Source: Atrina japonica (Eukaryota; Mollusca; Bivalvia; Pterioida; Pinnidae). From it: a stretch of DNA of 64,000 nt. The position numbers and the translations under genes were made by a program. Location: NCBI GenBank assembly GCA_030159075.1, contig BROG01000226.1, positions 548,001 to 612,000 on the forward strand. Reading direction: 5' to 3'. The notes beneath the pieces were generated by a model. That model made no database searches. It was not told where the DNA came from and saw only the letters and a list, made by a program, of their open reading frames with translations. Each line of letters begins with the position of its first letter. The stretch's first letter is position 1. Positions 15,101-24,736 of this stretch are shown here, piece after piece.

Positions 15101-18100
15101 TAATCGCACAAAAAACGGAAATGGCCCCTATAATTGAAAATTATATAACAAGTTCAGTGAATAATATAATTTATACCATTTTAAAGATATCTATTACAAA
15201 ATACAGGTATATTTATTAGTATATATAGACAAAATGAATATGAAAACAGCATCATATTTTCCAACCACCTGTCATTGTGCAAAATCCATCCTGCCAGGAT
15301 TTTGGTCATTTTTTGTAAATTTTCAAATTTTGATTGTAAGTTCTGATAAAGATAAATGTCTCTAGACTAATCTCGGAATCTTTAGAATTACTTCAAGATC
15401 TATTACTGTTGCCGAGATATTCTTATCATTCCCGTCACACTATTTTACAGTGACACGTACTACTATCTTGCTCTTGGGAGAGGGGATGTTACAGTACAAA
15501 TATAATGGAAAAATACAGTTATATATATTTTACATTGTAATTCTTCATCAGACCCATGCAAAATTATAAAGTTTTAGGGATTGTCATTAATAATATCCCT
15601 GCAGTTCCATGTTGACAGGGGTCAACAATCATGAAAATTTCCACTTGCCCTGCAGAACAAGTATAAGTATTGAAATCTACTTGTCCAAGTGCAAAAATGA
15701 CTTGTCCAAAAATCAAGTAAAGTGAAACCTGCATATAGGGGCTACCCAAGGGACCAGAAAATATTGACCTTTATGTGCAGGTGACCCTTACAAACAGGTT
15801 CAATTTAGTAGTAGTATGCAGTCAAGAGACTGGCCTTTATAAACAGGTAATCCTTATATAGAACATATCTGTCAACATTATGAAATTTGTCTGGGTAGAA
15901 AGTGCATACAGAGGTTGAAATTAATGGATGCGCCAACGTTCTCGCATATACACTAAAGTATGGCTCAAAAGTCAAGAAATTGAAACTGACCCTGTTTCCA
16001 AACTAAATATAAATTTCTACATAAACAGTCTGTGTCAATAATGTTTGAATCGACCCTCCGGAACGTTTTATCGCTTAAGAAATGGTTTGTCTAAAACCGT
16101 GAATTCAAATATGTCGATAGTTCAAAGTACACGGGTATTACTATAGGTTTTTCACCGTCTAATATGGCGGCACATAGACGTCAACGTAAACAGGGAGCAG
16201 TATTTGTGAGCTCACAAACTGCTGACGTAAAATAAATTAAATGTCACGCGCGGAAATTCTTCAGATTTATTTGGCACATTGCTTGCACAGTCAATTAACG
16301 CCCTAGAGTACCCCAATAAAAATAACATTATTCTTTGAAAATCCTGTGAAACTTTTAAGAAACTTTTACAGTTTAAGAAAATTATGTGTAGAATGTAGAT
16401 CTTATTATATATACAATGTATATTATAAGTGCAAATGAATCGACACTTGTGAAAGTTTTGTCTGCTTTATCTTTGTATATTCTCGGAAGTTTCACATAAT
16501 TTATTATAATAAATCTCAAACCTCCGCAAGTTTCTTTGCGTATTACGTCTTCATTTTCAGTGGTATACAATAGCTGCTCCTGTGTTAAAATGACGTAGCT
16601 GCAGAGGCCATATTGCCAGTGTTGATCTTCCATAGAGTATGTATTTCCACGTATTATGAACTTCTTGACATTTGAGCCATAGTATAGGAGCATTGGGGGC
16701 ATTTAAATAACTGAATGGGGAGGGTACGAGAGGGAGAGAAAAAAAAATGTAATTTAAAACTTCAGTATCTGCCATTTTATGCATCTAAAAGGGAATTATT
16801 GTCAATAATATCAATGATATAAATATCACATTTCATTTGATTTTCCAGTTAACTTCGTAATTTACAAGGAATAGATATAGTATGTATTTTGAATTTTGAA
16901 TACATGTAATATATACGTGTACATGTAAACGCATGAATAAAATAATACAGATTGTAAAAAACACAGCTTGGGAGACTCAAATTGATGTCATGGTCATTGT
17001 GTTACATATATATTAGAATTTTCAAAATTTAGTATTTCTAAATTTGTTATAATGAATTTTAAAATACTAAATAACTAAAATTCTGAATATTCTGAGATAA
17101 CATTTGCATTTGGAATGCAGAAAATAAATAACTAGACTTACCACTACCTGGAAGAAACATAATCTCAGTTTGATTACTAAATATTTGGAAATATTATAAT
17201 ATTTAAACTAAAGTAAATTTTTTTTTTAATTTAAGATTTGAATATTTATTACCAATATTTTTGCATACCCAAATATTTATTTGAAGGTTATAATCTGCAT
17301 ATTGTATTTTTTCCATTAAATGATAAGGTAAAACCAACAAGAGGCTTTCAAGAGCCTGTATCGCTCACCTGGTTATTTGCTTGAGGAGATCAGACGAACC
17401 GAGCAATTTTTGTAAAGGACCTTCCATACATAAATCCTGTAAAGTTTGGTTGAATTTGCTTCAGTGGTTTCAGAGGAGAAAATGAAAATGTGATTTTCCC
17501 ATAGGGTCCAATGATAAACTAAGCCCAGCCCTGGCGGCCATGGTTTTGACAGATCGGAACGAAAATGAGCAATCTTTGTAAAGGACCTTCAATACATCAT
17601 TCTTCTAAAGTTTGGTTATATTTGCTTCAGCGTTTTCAGAGGAGAAGATGAAAATGTAATTTTCCCACAGGATCCAATGTTCTTCTTCCAAGTCAGGAAC
17701 CGGATTCATGAATGAATGAATAAGGTTCTGCGAAAACTTTGCAGTGTGTGCAGCACAGCAGTCTTCTTTTGGCTATATAATGTTAAACTATGCCCCTTTC
17801 TAGTGGCCATGATTTTTGACGGATCAGAACAAAATGAGCAGTCTTTGTAAAGGACCTTGCATACATCATTCCTGTAAAGTTTGGTTAAATTTGTGTCAGT
17901 GGTTTCAGAGGAGAAGATGATTTTCCTATAGGATCTATTGTTAAACTAAGCCTCGCCATAGCGGCCATGTTTGTTGACGCAAAGTGATTCCAAAAGCCAG
18001 GTGAGCTAAAAATGGCAGTCAAGGAACAATTTTTCAACAACGGTTTTTGAAGTCGCAACATCAATATCTATTTGGAAACCAAATTTCATTGAAATCAAAC

Positions 18101-21100
18101 AATGTTGAATTTTCCCGCCCGGGGCCTTTTTTGTCGGCCATTTTGAAAATGGCGGTCAACAAACAATTTTCAACACCGGTTTTGAAGTCACCACATCATG
18201 GCAAACATTTTATCAATTTACATTCCACCCTCTATCTTTCATAGTTTTGGAGTTAGAAGACGAAAAAAAACATAAAAATTGAAAAAATTCTGTGAAAAAA
18301 GGGCAATAACTCCTACACAGGTTTTTGGATTGTCTTCAAATTTTCAGGGTGGGTAGAGCTTGATATGCTGAACATTTTTGCAATTTACACTTGACCTCTA
18401 TCTGCTACATTTTTTGAAATAAAAAATTAAAAATGCCAAAATTTTGAAAATTTTACAAAAAAAGGGCTATAACTCCGAGATGAGTTTTCCGATTTTATTC
18501 AAAATTGCATGGCAGGTAGATCTCATCAAGCTGATCACTTTTACCCTATGTCAGAATTTTGATATCTGTAATGGTTTTGGAGTTATTGGCCAAAAACTGC
18601 AATTTACCCCCTATGTTCTATTTTTAGCAACAGCGGCCATGTTGTTTGACCTGCGACATAGAAAATATAACAAATTTGAAACTAAATACCCTAGTGACGA
18701 CTCAGTTCAAGTTTGGTTCAATTTGGCCCAGTGGTTTCAGAGGAGAAGATTTTTAAAAGTGAGTTAACGACGGACGGACGGACGACGGACGCAAAGTGAT
18801 TGCAAAAGCTCACCCTGGCATAGCCAGGTGAGCTAAAAATGTTGACTGAATAGTTCACTCAAATAAAATGAGATTTGACAGGGAAAATCAAATCTGCTTT
18901 TAATAATAAAAAAAAGATTATTTAGGTTAATATATAATTGTATTAATTTTCATTAATGACAATTTATTTAATTCAATTCAATGAGATACAAGAAGACATT
19001 ATTGTCTGTGTTTAAAATATCATGTAATTGAAATAAAATATTGTTTTTGTACCGAAATTATGATGCTTCAATAACAACGAATAACACTGTACAGTATGTG
19101 GAGTGCGGACATCACAGAAGACACAATCTCGTTTCGGTATTTTTGAGTTAAAATTTTAAAGTAAAATCATTGAGGACTGATACACAAGCTGCATAAAATT
19201 AATAAAACATTAATGATGATAATCTTTGAGTTTGATGTGTGTAGAACAGAACATATGGATAGTGATAATAGGTGTGGAAGTTTAAATATACAGGTAATCA
19301 ATCTGTATAGGTACCTGACCCCGATGTTGAGTTATTCCAACTTTTAGAAAACTCAATTAGCAAATATAGTAGTGAAGGTCGGGTATTTGTTATGGGGGAT
19401 TTTAAAAGTAGGACAGGTAATAGAACAGATTTCATTGAAAATGATATATTAAGTAATGACCTTCATAATTTATTGCAAGGTTCTATTGCATTATACTCAT
19501 GATGCCAATCTGAAAATTCGTAATAACACGGATAATGTTGTAAATAATTTTGGATGCAAACTTCTATCACTGTGTTAGTCAACTGGTTTGAGAATTGTAA
19601 ATGGTCGTCATTATGGAGACCAAAATGGAAGCGTTACATTCTGTGGTAGTAACGGTACTAGTCTAATTTATTATTTACTTGTAGATAGTATAATTATAAT
19701 TAATTTTTCATCGGCTAATTTTACCACCATATCTGATCATTCACCTATACGTTTTTGTATCTCCATGGAGAATGACAATTATCAAACTTCATCAAGGGAA
19801 TCAGATAATTTAAATTTATACAGAAAGTCATAAAATGTTAGATGGAAGTCTGATTCTGTTGATACCATACGACATGGCTTAGGGCAATGTTTAGACACAC
19901 TTGTAAATAAATGTTCTAAGGATGTACAGAGTCAAGATGATGTAAATAGGAATGTTAAAGATTTTTGTGATATAGTAAATGGAACTGTTTTACCTGAATG
20001 TGATGTACATATTTCTAATTATGTAAATAATAATAGTAAAAGACCTACGTGTAAGAAGTCCGAGTGTAAACCATGGTTTGGTAATAAAGAAAAATATTGT
20101 ATGTATAAAAATGCATTGCATTTTAATTGTGATAAATCTATAGATAATCATCGAAATCTTATAGAGGAGAAGAGGTCATATAAAGTATTAGAAAGTAGAT
20201 TAAAAAGACAGTACAAAAAGCAAGTGGGTGATATGTTAGACTATATATATCAGAAAACACAATCCCAAAGAATTTTTTAAGTTGTTTACAAAACATAAAT
20301 TCACAAATATACCGTCTTCCAAAATAGGCATTAATCAATTTGTTGAGCATTTTAGTAATTTAAATAATATTAACACAGAAAGTAATGTAAATATGGCCGA
20401 AGATATTGTATGTGATGCAATTTTTTATAAGCTTGATGTTGTTATTACTGAGCTCGAAATCAATCTTGTAGCGAAGATTTGATTTCAAATGAATTGTTTT
20501 TAGAATATAAAGATATTTCAACTCCTTGTCTTGTAAAGTTATTCAACTCCATATTTGAATCAGAATTTTTCCCGAAGCTTGGGCCCAAGGGTGTATAGTA
20601 CCTATTCACAAAAAAGGTGATGTGGATGAACCAAATAATTACAGGGGTGCCACTCTAATAAGTTGTATGGGAAAATTATTTACATCCATTTTAAATAAAA
20701 GAATTCTATCTTGGGATGAAGAAAACAGTGTTATAACAGATGCTCGGTTTGGATTTAAGCCGGGTTGTCAACTATAGATGCTATATTTGCTTAACAAACC
20801 ATAATAAGTAAAACATTGAGAAAACAACAACACCTATATTGTTGTTTTATTGATTATAGTAAAGCGTTTGATCTGGTAGATAGAAGTAAACTGTGGTGTA
20901 AGTTAATTACTCAAGGAATACGAGGTAAAATGTTTAAACTGATAAAGTCCCTTTACAAAAATGTTGTCATGTGCAAAATGTAATGATTATTTATCTGATT
21001 ATTTTCCTAATAAGATTGGTTTGTTTCAAGGCGAGGTACTTTCGCCCATTTTGTACAGTATTTATGTAAATGATTGTGAAATGCAGTATATAAGAGAAAA

Positions 21101-21753
21101 TTGTTCTTACTTAGGGTTAGGATTAATTAGTGTCTTTTTACTTATGTACGCCGACAACACAATTCTGATCGTCGAAAGGATTACAATCCATGTCGGACAC
21201 ACTCTTATCATATAATAATGAATGGAAGTAAAACTAAAATTGTTGTTTTTCATAATGGTGGTTTGATTTGTGAAAATGAAAAGTGGTTTTATAATGGTAA
21301 TGAAATCGAAACCGTCGATGAATTTAATTACCTTGGACTGCTTTTTAACTACAACGGCAAATTTAATAAAACTCAAAAACACATAGCTGATCAAGGACGG
21401 AAGGCCAATTTTGCACGTACTGCTAAATTAAGAAATCATTGTTTTAATATCGAAACCAAATGTAAAGTATTTGACATTTATGTAAATAGTATTTTAAATT
21501 ATGGGTCAGAGGTATGGGGTCTGCATAAGGCGCCGGATGTTGAAAAAGTTAATTATACTTTTTGTAAAAATTTACTTGAAGTGAAAAAATCTACTAATAA
21601 TGATAATAATATACATTTCACGTAAATTACGAATGATAAAATATTGGTTAAAATTGAGAAAAACAGAAAATTGTATACTTAAAGCATGTTTAGAACAAAG
21701 AATTGTAGACAACAACAATTGGATAGTTAATATTAAGACTGAGCTTAACAATC

Positions 21754-21795
<42 letters not shown>

Positions 21796-23729
21796 TGATG
21801 TATTTATTTGAAAGCAACTCTGTTAATGAAAATAACGTTTTCTTCATAATTAAGAACAGATTGAATGATGTTTATTGACAAAATGTATTGTCTAAGATAA
21901 AGAACACAACCAGAGGTGAATTGTATAAGAATTTAGTTGATAACTTTACTCTTCAATTTTACTTACAAAAACCTTTAAATTCTTTATATAGAAAATATTT
22001 ATCTCGTTTTAGAATGTCATCTCATTCCTTGAATATCGAGAAAGGTCATTTTACGAATACCATCAGGAGAGATCGCACTTGTATTTTATGTAATAATTCT
22101 GATATTGAAGATGAATTCCATTTCATCCTTAAGTGTCTAGTTTATTTTGATTTAAGACTAAATTATATTAAACCCTACTATTATAGAAAACCTAGCGTGT
22201 TTAAGGTTGTACAATTAATGAGTGCTAAAAACGTTAAAACAATTTGTAACCTTGGTAAATATTTATATTTAGCATCTAAAAGATGTCAAATGCTAACATA
22301 AATTTAATTTTATAACCTTTGATTGTAATATTATGTATGTCACTTGCTCGTGTAATGGATTGAGTATTTGTATAATCTGTATATATGTACATATGTTTTC
22401 TGATATGTCGAAGGCTTAAGGATAATAAAGAATCTGAAATCTGACCACACTACAGGTTGTTGTGTAATTACCCAGCACACGTCCGATAGTTACACCTCTG
22501 AATTGTCTTATGACAGTAACAAACAGGGTTATTAGTCTATGTTCATAATGACTATTTGGTAGATATAAGGGACTTATGTAACCTTGTTTGAAATGTGGGC
22601 GCCAGAAATTATATGGCCAGAAGCTATTTTTTGTCGCCAGTTAACAGACTGAAAATTTCAATTACAAACATGTGATGCTGACAAAAACGACTACCGATCA
22701 GAAAATGGACGAGAAGTGGTACAAATATATGGAAATCGGTTGAAAATTAGAAAATCTGTAGAAATTGGGGGATTGTTTCTTGGCGGTAAACAAACGGTAG
22801 ATGAATAAAAAACTTGGTAGACTTAACAGATATGATAGAGGTTGCCACTATAGCAGGTTTTACTGTATAATATTAAAGATATTATTTTGAGGTTAAACAA
22901 GTATGATCTTTGTTGAATTAACTTTTGTCTTCAACAATGTCACTTGTCCTGTCAGACAAGTAAAACATCTACTTATCCAATTGCAAATTTTGACTTATCC
23001 CAGACAAACCTGTTTGCTGAGCCCAGTGTTGCTCATATGTAAAACTTAATTATATCTAGCCATTAAATATGTACACGTAACTACAGAAAACATCATACAG
23101 TTGGTTGGTTGGCTGGCCGGGGGGAGGGGGGGGGGGGGGCACATAGTGATTGTACATCAAAGTTGCTAAATAATTTAAATGAGACAATTTTATATGATTA
23201 CAGTGTATTCGAGTTATGTATATCTATTACTTTTTTATTATATTTACAGTATGAGTGTTGACAGAGCGACTGTCAGTTTAAGCACCTAATACTAATCGCC
23301 CAATGGCTATTAGATTTACGCCAATGACCGGTATTAAAATTGATGGATGGCCATTCGTGTGACACAGAAACCTTCGTTTTATATCGTCTCATACCTGTAG
23401 AGAAGATAAGAATTTTTTGTAGAAATCAGTTTAGGAATAAAACATAATGCTGCCACACAACAAGCAGAATGAGAAATAATCAAATCAACATTTTCTCGTG
23501 ATAAGAAACAGATGTCTGATTTTCCGATATTTACTATTTTTGTTTACAAATGACATCGGGACAATGAAATTACCGTGACAGGTGCTATCGTCCACAGAAT
23601 CCTTTTGTTTTCCCATATAGTTTTTAATATATTTACCTGTGTCACTAGAGGGATGAGGGTTTGCTCAACAGATTTGGTGCGTATTTCGAGGGAAAGTCGA
23701 GCTTCTTGCCTCGCCTGGAGACCTGCCAT
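1..23729 (-). CDS. CTNNAL1: alpha-catulin, nine 5' coding exons (3' part outside the window)
   Basis: Alpha-catulin is a cytoplasmic scaffold of the vinculin/alpha-catenin family. Family members are known to tie Rho signalling (Lbc-type RhoGEF) and dystrobrevin/BK-channel complexes to the cortex. Coding exons in transcript order are 23729-23637, 14495-14306, 12447-12269, 10914-10795, 8448-8359, 5899-5684, 4733-4536, 2369-2289 and 143-1. All junctions are AG/GT and in frame, giving 436 codons plus 2 bases (the vertebrate protein is about 730 residues). Landmarks matching what I remember of human CTNNAL1: RTKSVEQTL near residues 17-25, VLLLADKVIIKQ in exon 3, GNEMVELAHLTGDRQN in exon 4, TCLRHPDCE at the start of exon 6, and DFTDSAYTSHEHRER in exon 7. 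Intron 1 is 9.1 kb and carries an antisense LINE. The start is the first Met after an in-frame TAG; an extra upstream exon is possible. The family assignment is very secure, the exact 5' end less so. Confidence 0.93.
533..710. mobile_element. small TIR element, CAGTRAAAC family
   Basis: Ends are CAGTAAAACCTG and (reverse complement) CAGTGAAACTTG. The body contains ACCACCTGTATATAAAG and the mirror-like CTATATAAAGACCACCT. TA follows on the right only. It is about 75-80% similar to the element at 4773-4943 by eye. It lies in catulin intron 8 and is too short to code. Confidence 0.7.
904..1086. mobile_element. 183-bp TA-flanked TIR element
   Basis: Termini CAGTCAAACTTATC and (reverse complement) CAGTCAAACTTGCA are flanked on both sides by TA, as in Tc1/mariner/pogo insertions. 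The inside repeats GGCCACTC/GGTGGCCTTTATA motifs in both orientations. Confidence 0.72.
1119..1622. repeat. dispersed TTCGCCC-type repeat with an inner insertion
   Basis: Left end TACCTGGAAAATTTGCTCC and right end GAGAGTAAAAATCTCC match the outer parts of the copies at 11.05 and 13.03 kb. Positions about 1214-1495 are an inserted second repeat whose relative lies in opposite orientation at about 12716-13002 (shared TTTGTTACTGAC and TTCATGGAAGGC-type strings). Confidence 0.6.
2289..2369 (-). CDS. CTNNAL1: alpha-catulin coding exon 8
   Basis: Twenty-seven codons in phase 0, NQKNSSSHEVETAILKTITS through LTKQ. Acceptor TTTTTTTCAG, donor CAG|GTAACA. It aligns with the vertebrate segment that contains ELELSILKI. 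Confidence 0.9.
2958..4188. mobile_element. TA-flanked TIR element split by an inner insertion
   Basis: Termini CAGTGAAATCTCATTA and (reverse complement) CAGTGGAATCTCATTATC; TA at 2956-2957 and 4189-4190. Positions 2958 to about 3010 and about 3837-4188 are an inverted copy of the 500-bp element at 49784-50283 (for example ATCTCGAAGATTTTATCTC). The roughly 0.8 kb between them has no counterpart there and carries its own near-palindromic ATCGATAC-rich ends. Confidence 0.7.
4536..4733 (-). CDS. CTNNAL1: alpha-catulin coding exon 7
   Basis: Sixty-six codons in phase 0. The acceptor TTTGTAG|GATCAT gives DHIEMTRV; the later AG at ATATAG would create an immediate stop in phase 0 and was rejected. 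It contains DFTDSAYTSHEHRER, the most conserved string in this half of the protein, then RSELQGLLHASQ. Donor CAG|GTAAGT. Confidence 0.93.
4773..4943. mobile_element. 171-bp TA-flanked TIR element
   Basis: Termini CAGTAAAACCTGTTTTAGC and CAGTGAAACTTGTATATAAA (reverse complement), with TA at 4771-4772 and 4944-4945. It is a close relative of 533-710 and sits only 40 bp from the acceptor side of catulin exon 7. Confidence 0.75.
5684..5899 (-). CDS. CTNNAL1: alpha-catulin coding exon 6
   Basis: Seventy-two codons in phase 0. It begins TCLRHPDCEPARRNREGVF, nearly identical to the vertebrate protein. It then carries a Gly/Ser/Asn-rich stretch (GGSSQMNGHSSPITNGDSG), a likely flexible linker where family members diverge, and ends RAIRELE. 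Donor GAG|GTAAGA. Confidence 0.92.
6062..6125 (-). repeat. short CTCATTAACCC-type repeat, fragment
   Basis: Reads on the minus strand as the roughly 85-bp dispersed repeat seen intact at 49480, 56811 and 62719: AATGGACTC, AATCAATGACTTAGACC, AAATGTG. Confidence 0.5.
6511..6582. repeat. 18-bp tandem repeat, four copies
   Basis: Unit ATTTAGGTTAATATCACC is repeated nearly perfectly four times in catulin intron 5. Confidence 0.9.
6687..7573. mobile_element. 887-bp TIR element with 6-bp target duplication (type A)
   Basis: Ends CATACCTGCCAACC and (reverse complement) CATACCTGCCAACCCTCCCG are flanked by AAATTG at 6681-6686 and at 7574-7579. The interior is non-coding apart from chance open frames, so it is non-autonomous. 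Its right 240 bp recur at 8961-9175. The superfamily is not assigned; a 6-bp duplication fits few DNA transposon groups (IS3EU or Dada by general knowledge). Confidence 0.8.
7742..8015 (-). mobile_element. SINE family 1, near full length
   Basis: On the minus strand it starts GAGCTGGCCTGGCTCGGGCA (tRNA-like A box), has a B-box-like AATTCAAGTCC, then the conserved body with GCATGTTAAAGAACCC and TTCACCAGCATTTGG, and a tail of GTTGAACAACAATACAACAA. It matches the plus-strand copy at 43250. It lies in catulin intron 5, same strand as the gene. The central GTTAAAGAACCC motif resembles the Nin-type conserved domain of molluscan SINEs (recall, not checked). Confidence 0.8.
8359..8448 (-). CDS. CTNNAL1: alpha-catulin coding exon 5
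   Basis: Thirty codons in phase 0, DLKSEKHKAQMGAARAILEK through SCK. Acceptor TTGCAG|GATCTC, donor AAG|GTAGGA. It corresponds to the helix ending KCTMMLL in the vertebrate protein. It is too short to appear as a long open frame and was found by searching the interval between exons 4 and 6. Confidence 0.92.
8961..9175. mobile_element. type A element, right-end fragment
   Basis: Aligns with about 7336-7573: TACTTCTACTGACATTTTTA, TTAAAATATCCGAATG, GGAGGGTTGGGAGGTATG. The left end is missing. Its terminal GGTATG is the target of the type B element that follows. Confidence 0.75.
9176..10050. mobile_element. 875-bp TIR element with 6-bp target duplication (type B)
   Basis: Ends CAGACTTGCCAATC and (reverse complement) CAGACTTGCCAACCCTCCCG are flanked by GGTATG at 9170-9175 and 10051-10056. 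The terminal pattern CAxACyTGCCAAyC is shared with type A. It contains the long hairpin at 9405-9491. No transposase frame was seen. Confidence 0.78.
9405..9491. repeat. 32-bp inverted repeat (hairpin)
   Basis: Arm 1, 9405-9436 (AGGCTGAATTTCTGCCCCGA...), and arm 2, 9460-9491 (...TCGGGGCTGAAATTCAGCCT), pair with about one mismatch around a 23-base T-rich loop. Confidence 0.9.
10100..10181. repeat. GACCACCTGTC-type element, fragment
   Basis: Contains TAGACCACCTGTCATG, TGTGGCAGAAAGGGTGCTCT and CAAGACAGGTTACACTG|TA, related to 13796-14042 and 63599-63813. Only the right terminus is recognisable. Confidence 0.55.
10795..10914 (-). CDS. CTNNAL1: alpha-catulin coding exon 4
   Basis: Forty codons in phase 0, VLNSLNQLQTVNTF through LTGDRQN, with donor AAT|GTAAGA. 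The GNEMVE.AHLTGDRQN segment is nearly invariant in catulins, and the exon abuts DLKSEKHK of the next exon as in the vertebrate protein. Confidence 0.93.
11050..11286. mobile_element. TTCGCCC-type TIR repeat
   Basis: Left GTGTGCTTGGAAATTTTCGC and right (reverse complement) GTGTACCTGGGAAATTTTCAC form imperfect inverted ends. The body has AATCACCATAATCTCATGGA, shared with copies at 1.1 and 13.0 kb. Confidence 0.65.
12269..12447 (-). CDS. CTNNAL1: alpha-catulin coding exon 3
   Basis: The 179-bp exon enters in phase 1 and leaves in phase 0. The acceptor TTTGAAG|GAATC was preferred over two later AGs because it alone completes the Gly codon left open by exon 2. It contains VRAARQLLSAITRVLLLADK, strongly conserved in the vinculin/alpha-catenin N-terminal helical domain. 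Donor is AAG|GTGAGA. Confidence 0.92.
12716..13002 (-). repeat. dispersed repeat related to 1214-1495
   Basis: On the minus strand it reads TTTGTTACTGACCATCC, TTCATGGAAGGCGAGG, GGCAGTCACGTGGCTC, parallel to the plus-strand repeat inside 1119-1622. Confidence 0.55.
13030..13315. repeat. TTCGCCC-type repeat plus 46-bp duplication
   Basis: GTGTACCTGAAAATTTTTGC, TTCATGGATTC and GCCCTCTCATATAAGAGTG match the 11.05 kb copy. The end is followed by two copies of a unit containing TTACACAGCGTGAA and TGATATATAGAA or AGATATATAGAA. Confidence 0.6.
13796..14042. mobile_element. 247-bp TIR element with internal GGTGGTCTCTCAAGAC repeats
   Basis: Ends ACAGTGGAATCTGTATTGAG and (reverse complement) ACAGTGGATCCTGTCTTGAA. 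The inside has five or more degenerate roughly 20-bp units around CAGGTGGTCTCTCAAGA. Confidence 0.7.
14070..14190 (+). repeat. SINE family 2, head fragment
   Basis: Contains a B-box-like CAGGTTTGATTCTCAATAC and CCAAGACTTTCAAAACAG, paralleling the 56330 copy; truncated on both sides. Confidence 0.4.
14306..14495 (-). CDS. CTNNAL1: alpha-catulin coding exon 2
   Basis: The 190-bp exon runs from phase 0 to phase 1. It begins ITTLVNHKEKP directly after LVTQ of exon 1 and contains RVGQTVCMAVDRFVTVGQSI, with GQAVNLAVGRFVKVGE as the vertebrate counterpart. Acceptor is TTTTAG|ATTACA and donor is GCAG|GTATAT. Confidence 0.92.
17334..18840. repeat. 1.5-kb GCTCACCTGG-type dispersed repeat with internal subrepeats
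   Basis: Begins CCAACAAGAGGCTTTC...CGCTCACCTGG and ends AGCCAGGTGAGCTAAAAATG, giving short inverted termini. Three internal units near 17400, 17570 and 17830 share TTTGTAAAGGACCTTC and TCAGAGGAGAAGATGAAAAT; a further inner terminus lies at about 17990-18010. GGACGGACGGACG occurs near the right end. No coding frame is credible. It lies in catulin intron 1. Confidence 0.65.
19260..22441 (+). mobile_element. non-LTR retrotransposon (LINE), 5'-truncated and decayed
   Basis: Fragments in several plus-strand frames give, in order: endonuclease pieces (VFVMGDFKSRTGN, then ISDHSPIRF near 19735), reverse transcriptase motifs (PIHKKGDVDEPNNYRG near 20600, FIDYSKAFD near 20850, GLFQGEVLSPILYSIYVNDC near 21020, MYADN near 21145, FNYLGLLF near 21325), and a C-terminal CxxC...HxxxxC knuckle (CILCNNSDIEDEFHFILKC, about 22080). 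The catalytic YADD is YADN, and stops and frameshifts break the frame, so it is dead. The 3' end carries AATCTGAAATCTGA. A 38-G run interrupts it. It is antisense to the host gene in intron 1. The clade is not assigned. Confidence 0.88.
21756..21793 (+). repeat. uninterrupted run of 38 G
   Basis: A pure G homopolymer inside the LINE, read as C on the catulin sense strand. The length in the real genome may differ, because such runs are error-prone in sequencing. Confidence 0.95.
23114..23141 (+). repeat. G-rich tract
   Basis: GGCCGGGGGGAGG followed by a run of G, after TTGGTTGGTTGG; a potential quadruplex in catulin intron 1. Confidence 0.8.
23637..23729 (-). CDS. CTNNAL1: alpha-catulin coding exon 1
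   Basis: The exon encodes 31 codons starting MAGLQARQEARLSLEIRTK and ending LVTQ, with donor CAG|GTAAAT. The EIRTKSVEQTL stretch is the family's N-terminal signature. Upstream in frame the reading stays open for 15 codons until TAG at 23777-23775. That TAG is also the end of a plausible acceptor (pyrimidine-rich, CTAG|CTCGAC), so the true exon could run to 23774 and be preceded by another exon. The ATG at 23729 is the simplest start. Confidence 0.85.
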
Positions 23730-23774
23730 TTCACTTTCAGTTGCAGCACTGTGCAGCTTCTCGGTGACGTCGAG

Positions 23775-24735
23775 CTAGGTCAAAGTTCAAAAGCTCGCTT
23801 AAAGCAATAATTTTATTTCATCGTTACTCTAGAAAGTATTTAAATAGACAACGATACTATTTTTAACTCTAAAAAAATAAACCATCATAAATCTGTACAC
23901 TGTTTTCATTTAAATGCCTATTCTTTAAAGACCATTTTTATTTTTATTTATTCAAGCGATCAGAGCGGGTGTTGCACTAAGGTCAAAGTTCACATACGTC
24001 TTTTCCACCTGTCGTGTGCCGTATTGTCAATAAGACTGTCACAGCTGCGACGTAGGGTCAGTGATTATTGGAGATGACAGGATGATGGACAAAATTATGA
24101 TTGTTGTCAATTCATCATTTTGGGATCTATAGTAGTGTAATGGATGTGACAACTCTCCACAAACAGAAAATCAACAAAAAGGTAAACAATTTCACTTTCT
24201 GTTGTTGCGAAGAAAAGGGGGTGTGAGTTTGCAATCACATGCTCTGAAAAATGTGTTTATAAATGTACATGTTTATAAAAACTGCTTATCTGAAGACGTA
24301 CATTGCTTTAAGGTACGGTCAAAATATTTAAAATCGAGTCGAGTTTAAAATGCACTTTGATATTTATTATTCAGATTAAAGGAAGTTTAAACATGCAGCT
24401 CTAGGACGGCAAAGTGCAATAACTACAGTATGGTTTATTAACTTTGCAAAATACCCACTGTGGAAATTTGTAATATATTATTTCAAAGTGTTGATGCCCA
24501 AGTATTCTTATTAAATATGTAGACAATTGGTATCGAGTTTTTATGTTCTTGTTATACAATGTATGCAGTACTGTTGTGAGCAATGCATAAGATACACATA
24601 CAATGTATGCATGTACGCTACAAATATATACATCCTATTTCTGAAATGTTGCATACACACGCATATCTGTTTAGCATAACTATATATTTCATCTATTAAC
24701 ATTGATATGTTAAATTGATCTAGTGTACATGGATT
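23775..24735 (-). promoter_or_regulatory. 5' flank of alpha-catulin, candidate promoter region
   Basis: This is the interval immediately upstream of the first recognised catulin exon. It has more CpGs than the surrounding AT-rich DNA close to the start and no repeats that I recognise until the TTTA-rich tract at 24.74 kb. No TATA box or initiator can be assigned with confidence. Confidence 0.3.
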
Positions 24736-24736
24736 T

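Noticed and set aside
16382..16784. Minus frames of 106 and 75 codons, considered as an alternative first exon of catulin
   Set aside because: No similarity to the catulin N-terminus and no donor in the right phase; the conserved N-terminus is found at 23637-23729.
20961..21625. Functional reverse transcriptase gene
   Set aside because: Frame breaks, stops and the YADN change show a dead LINE.
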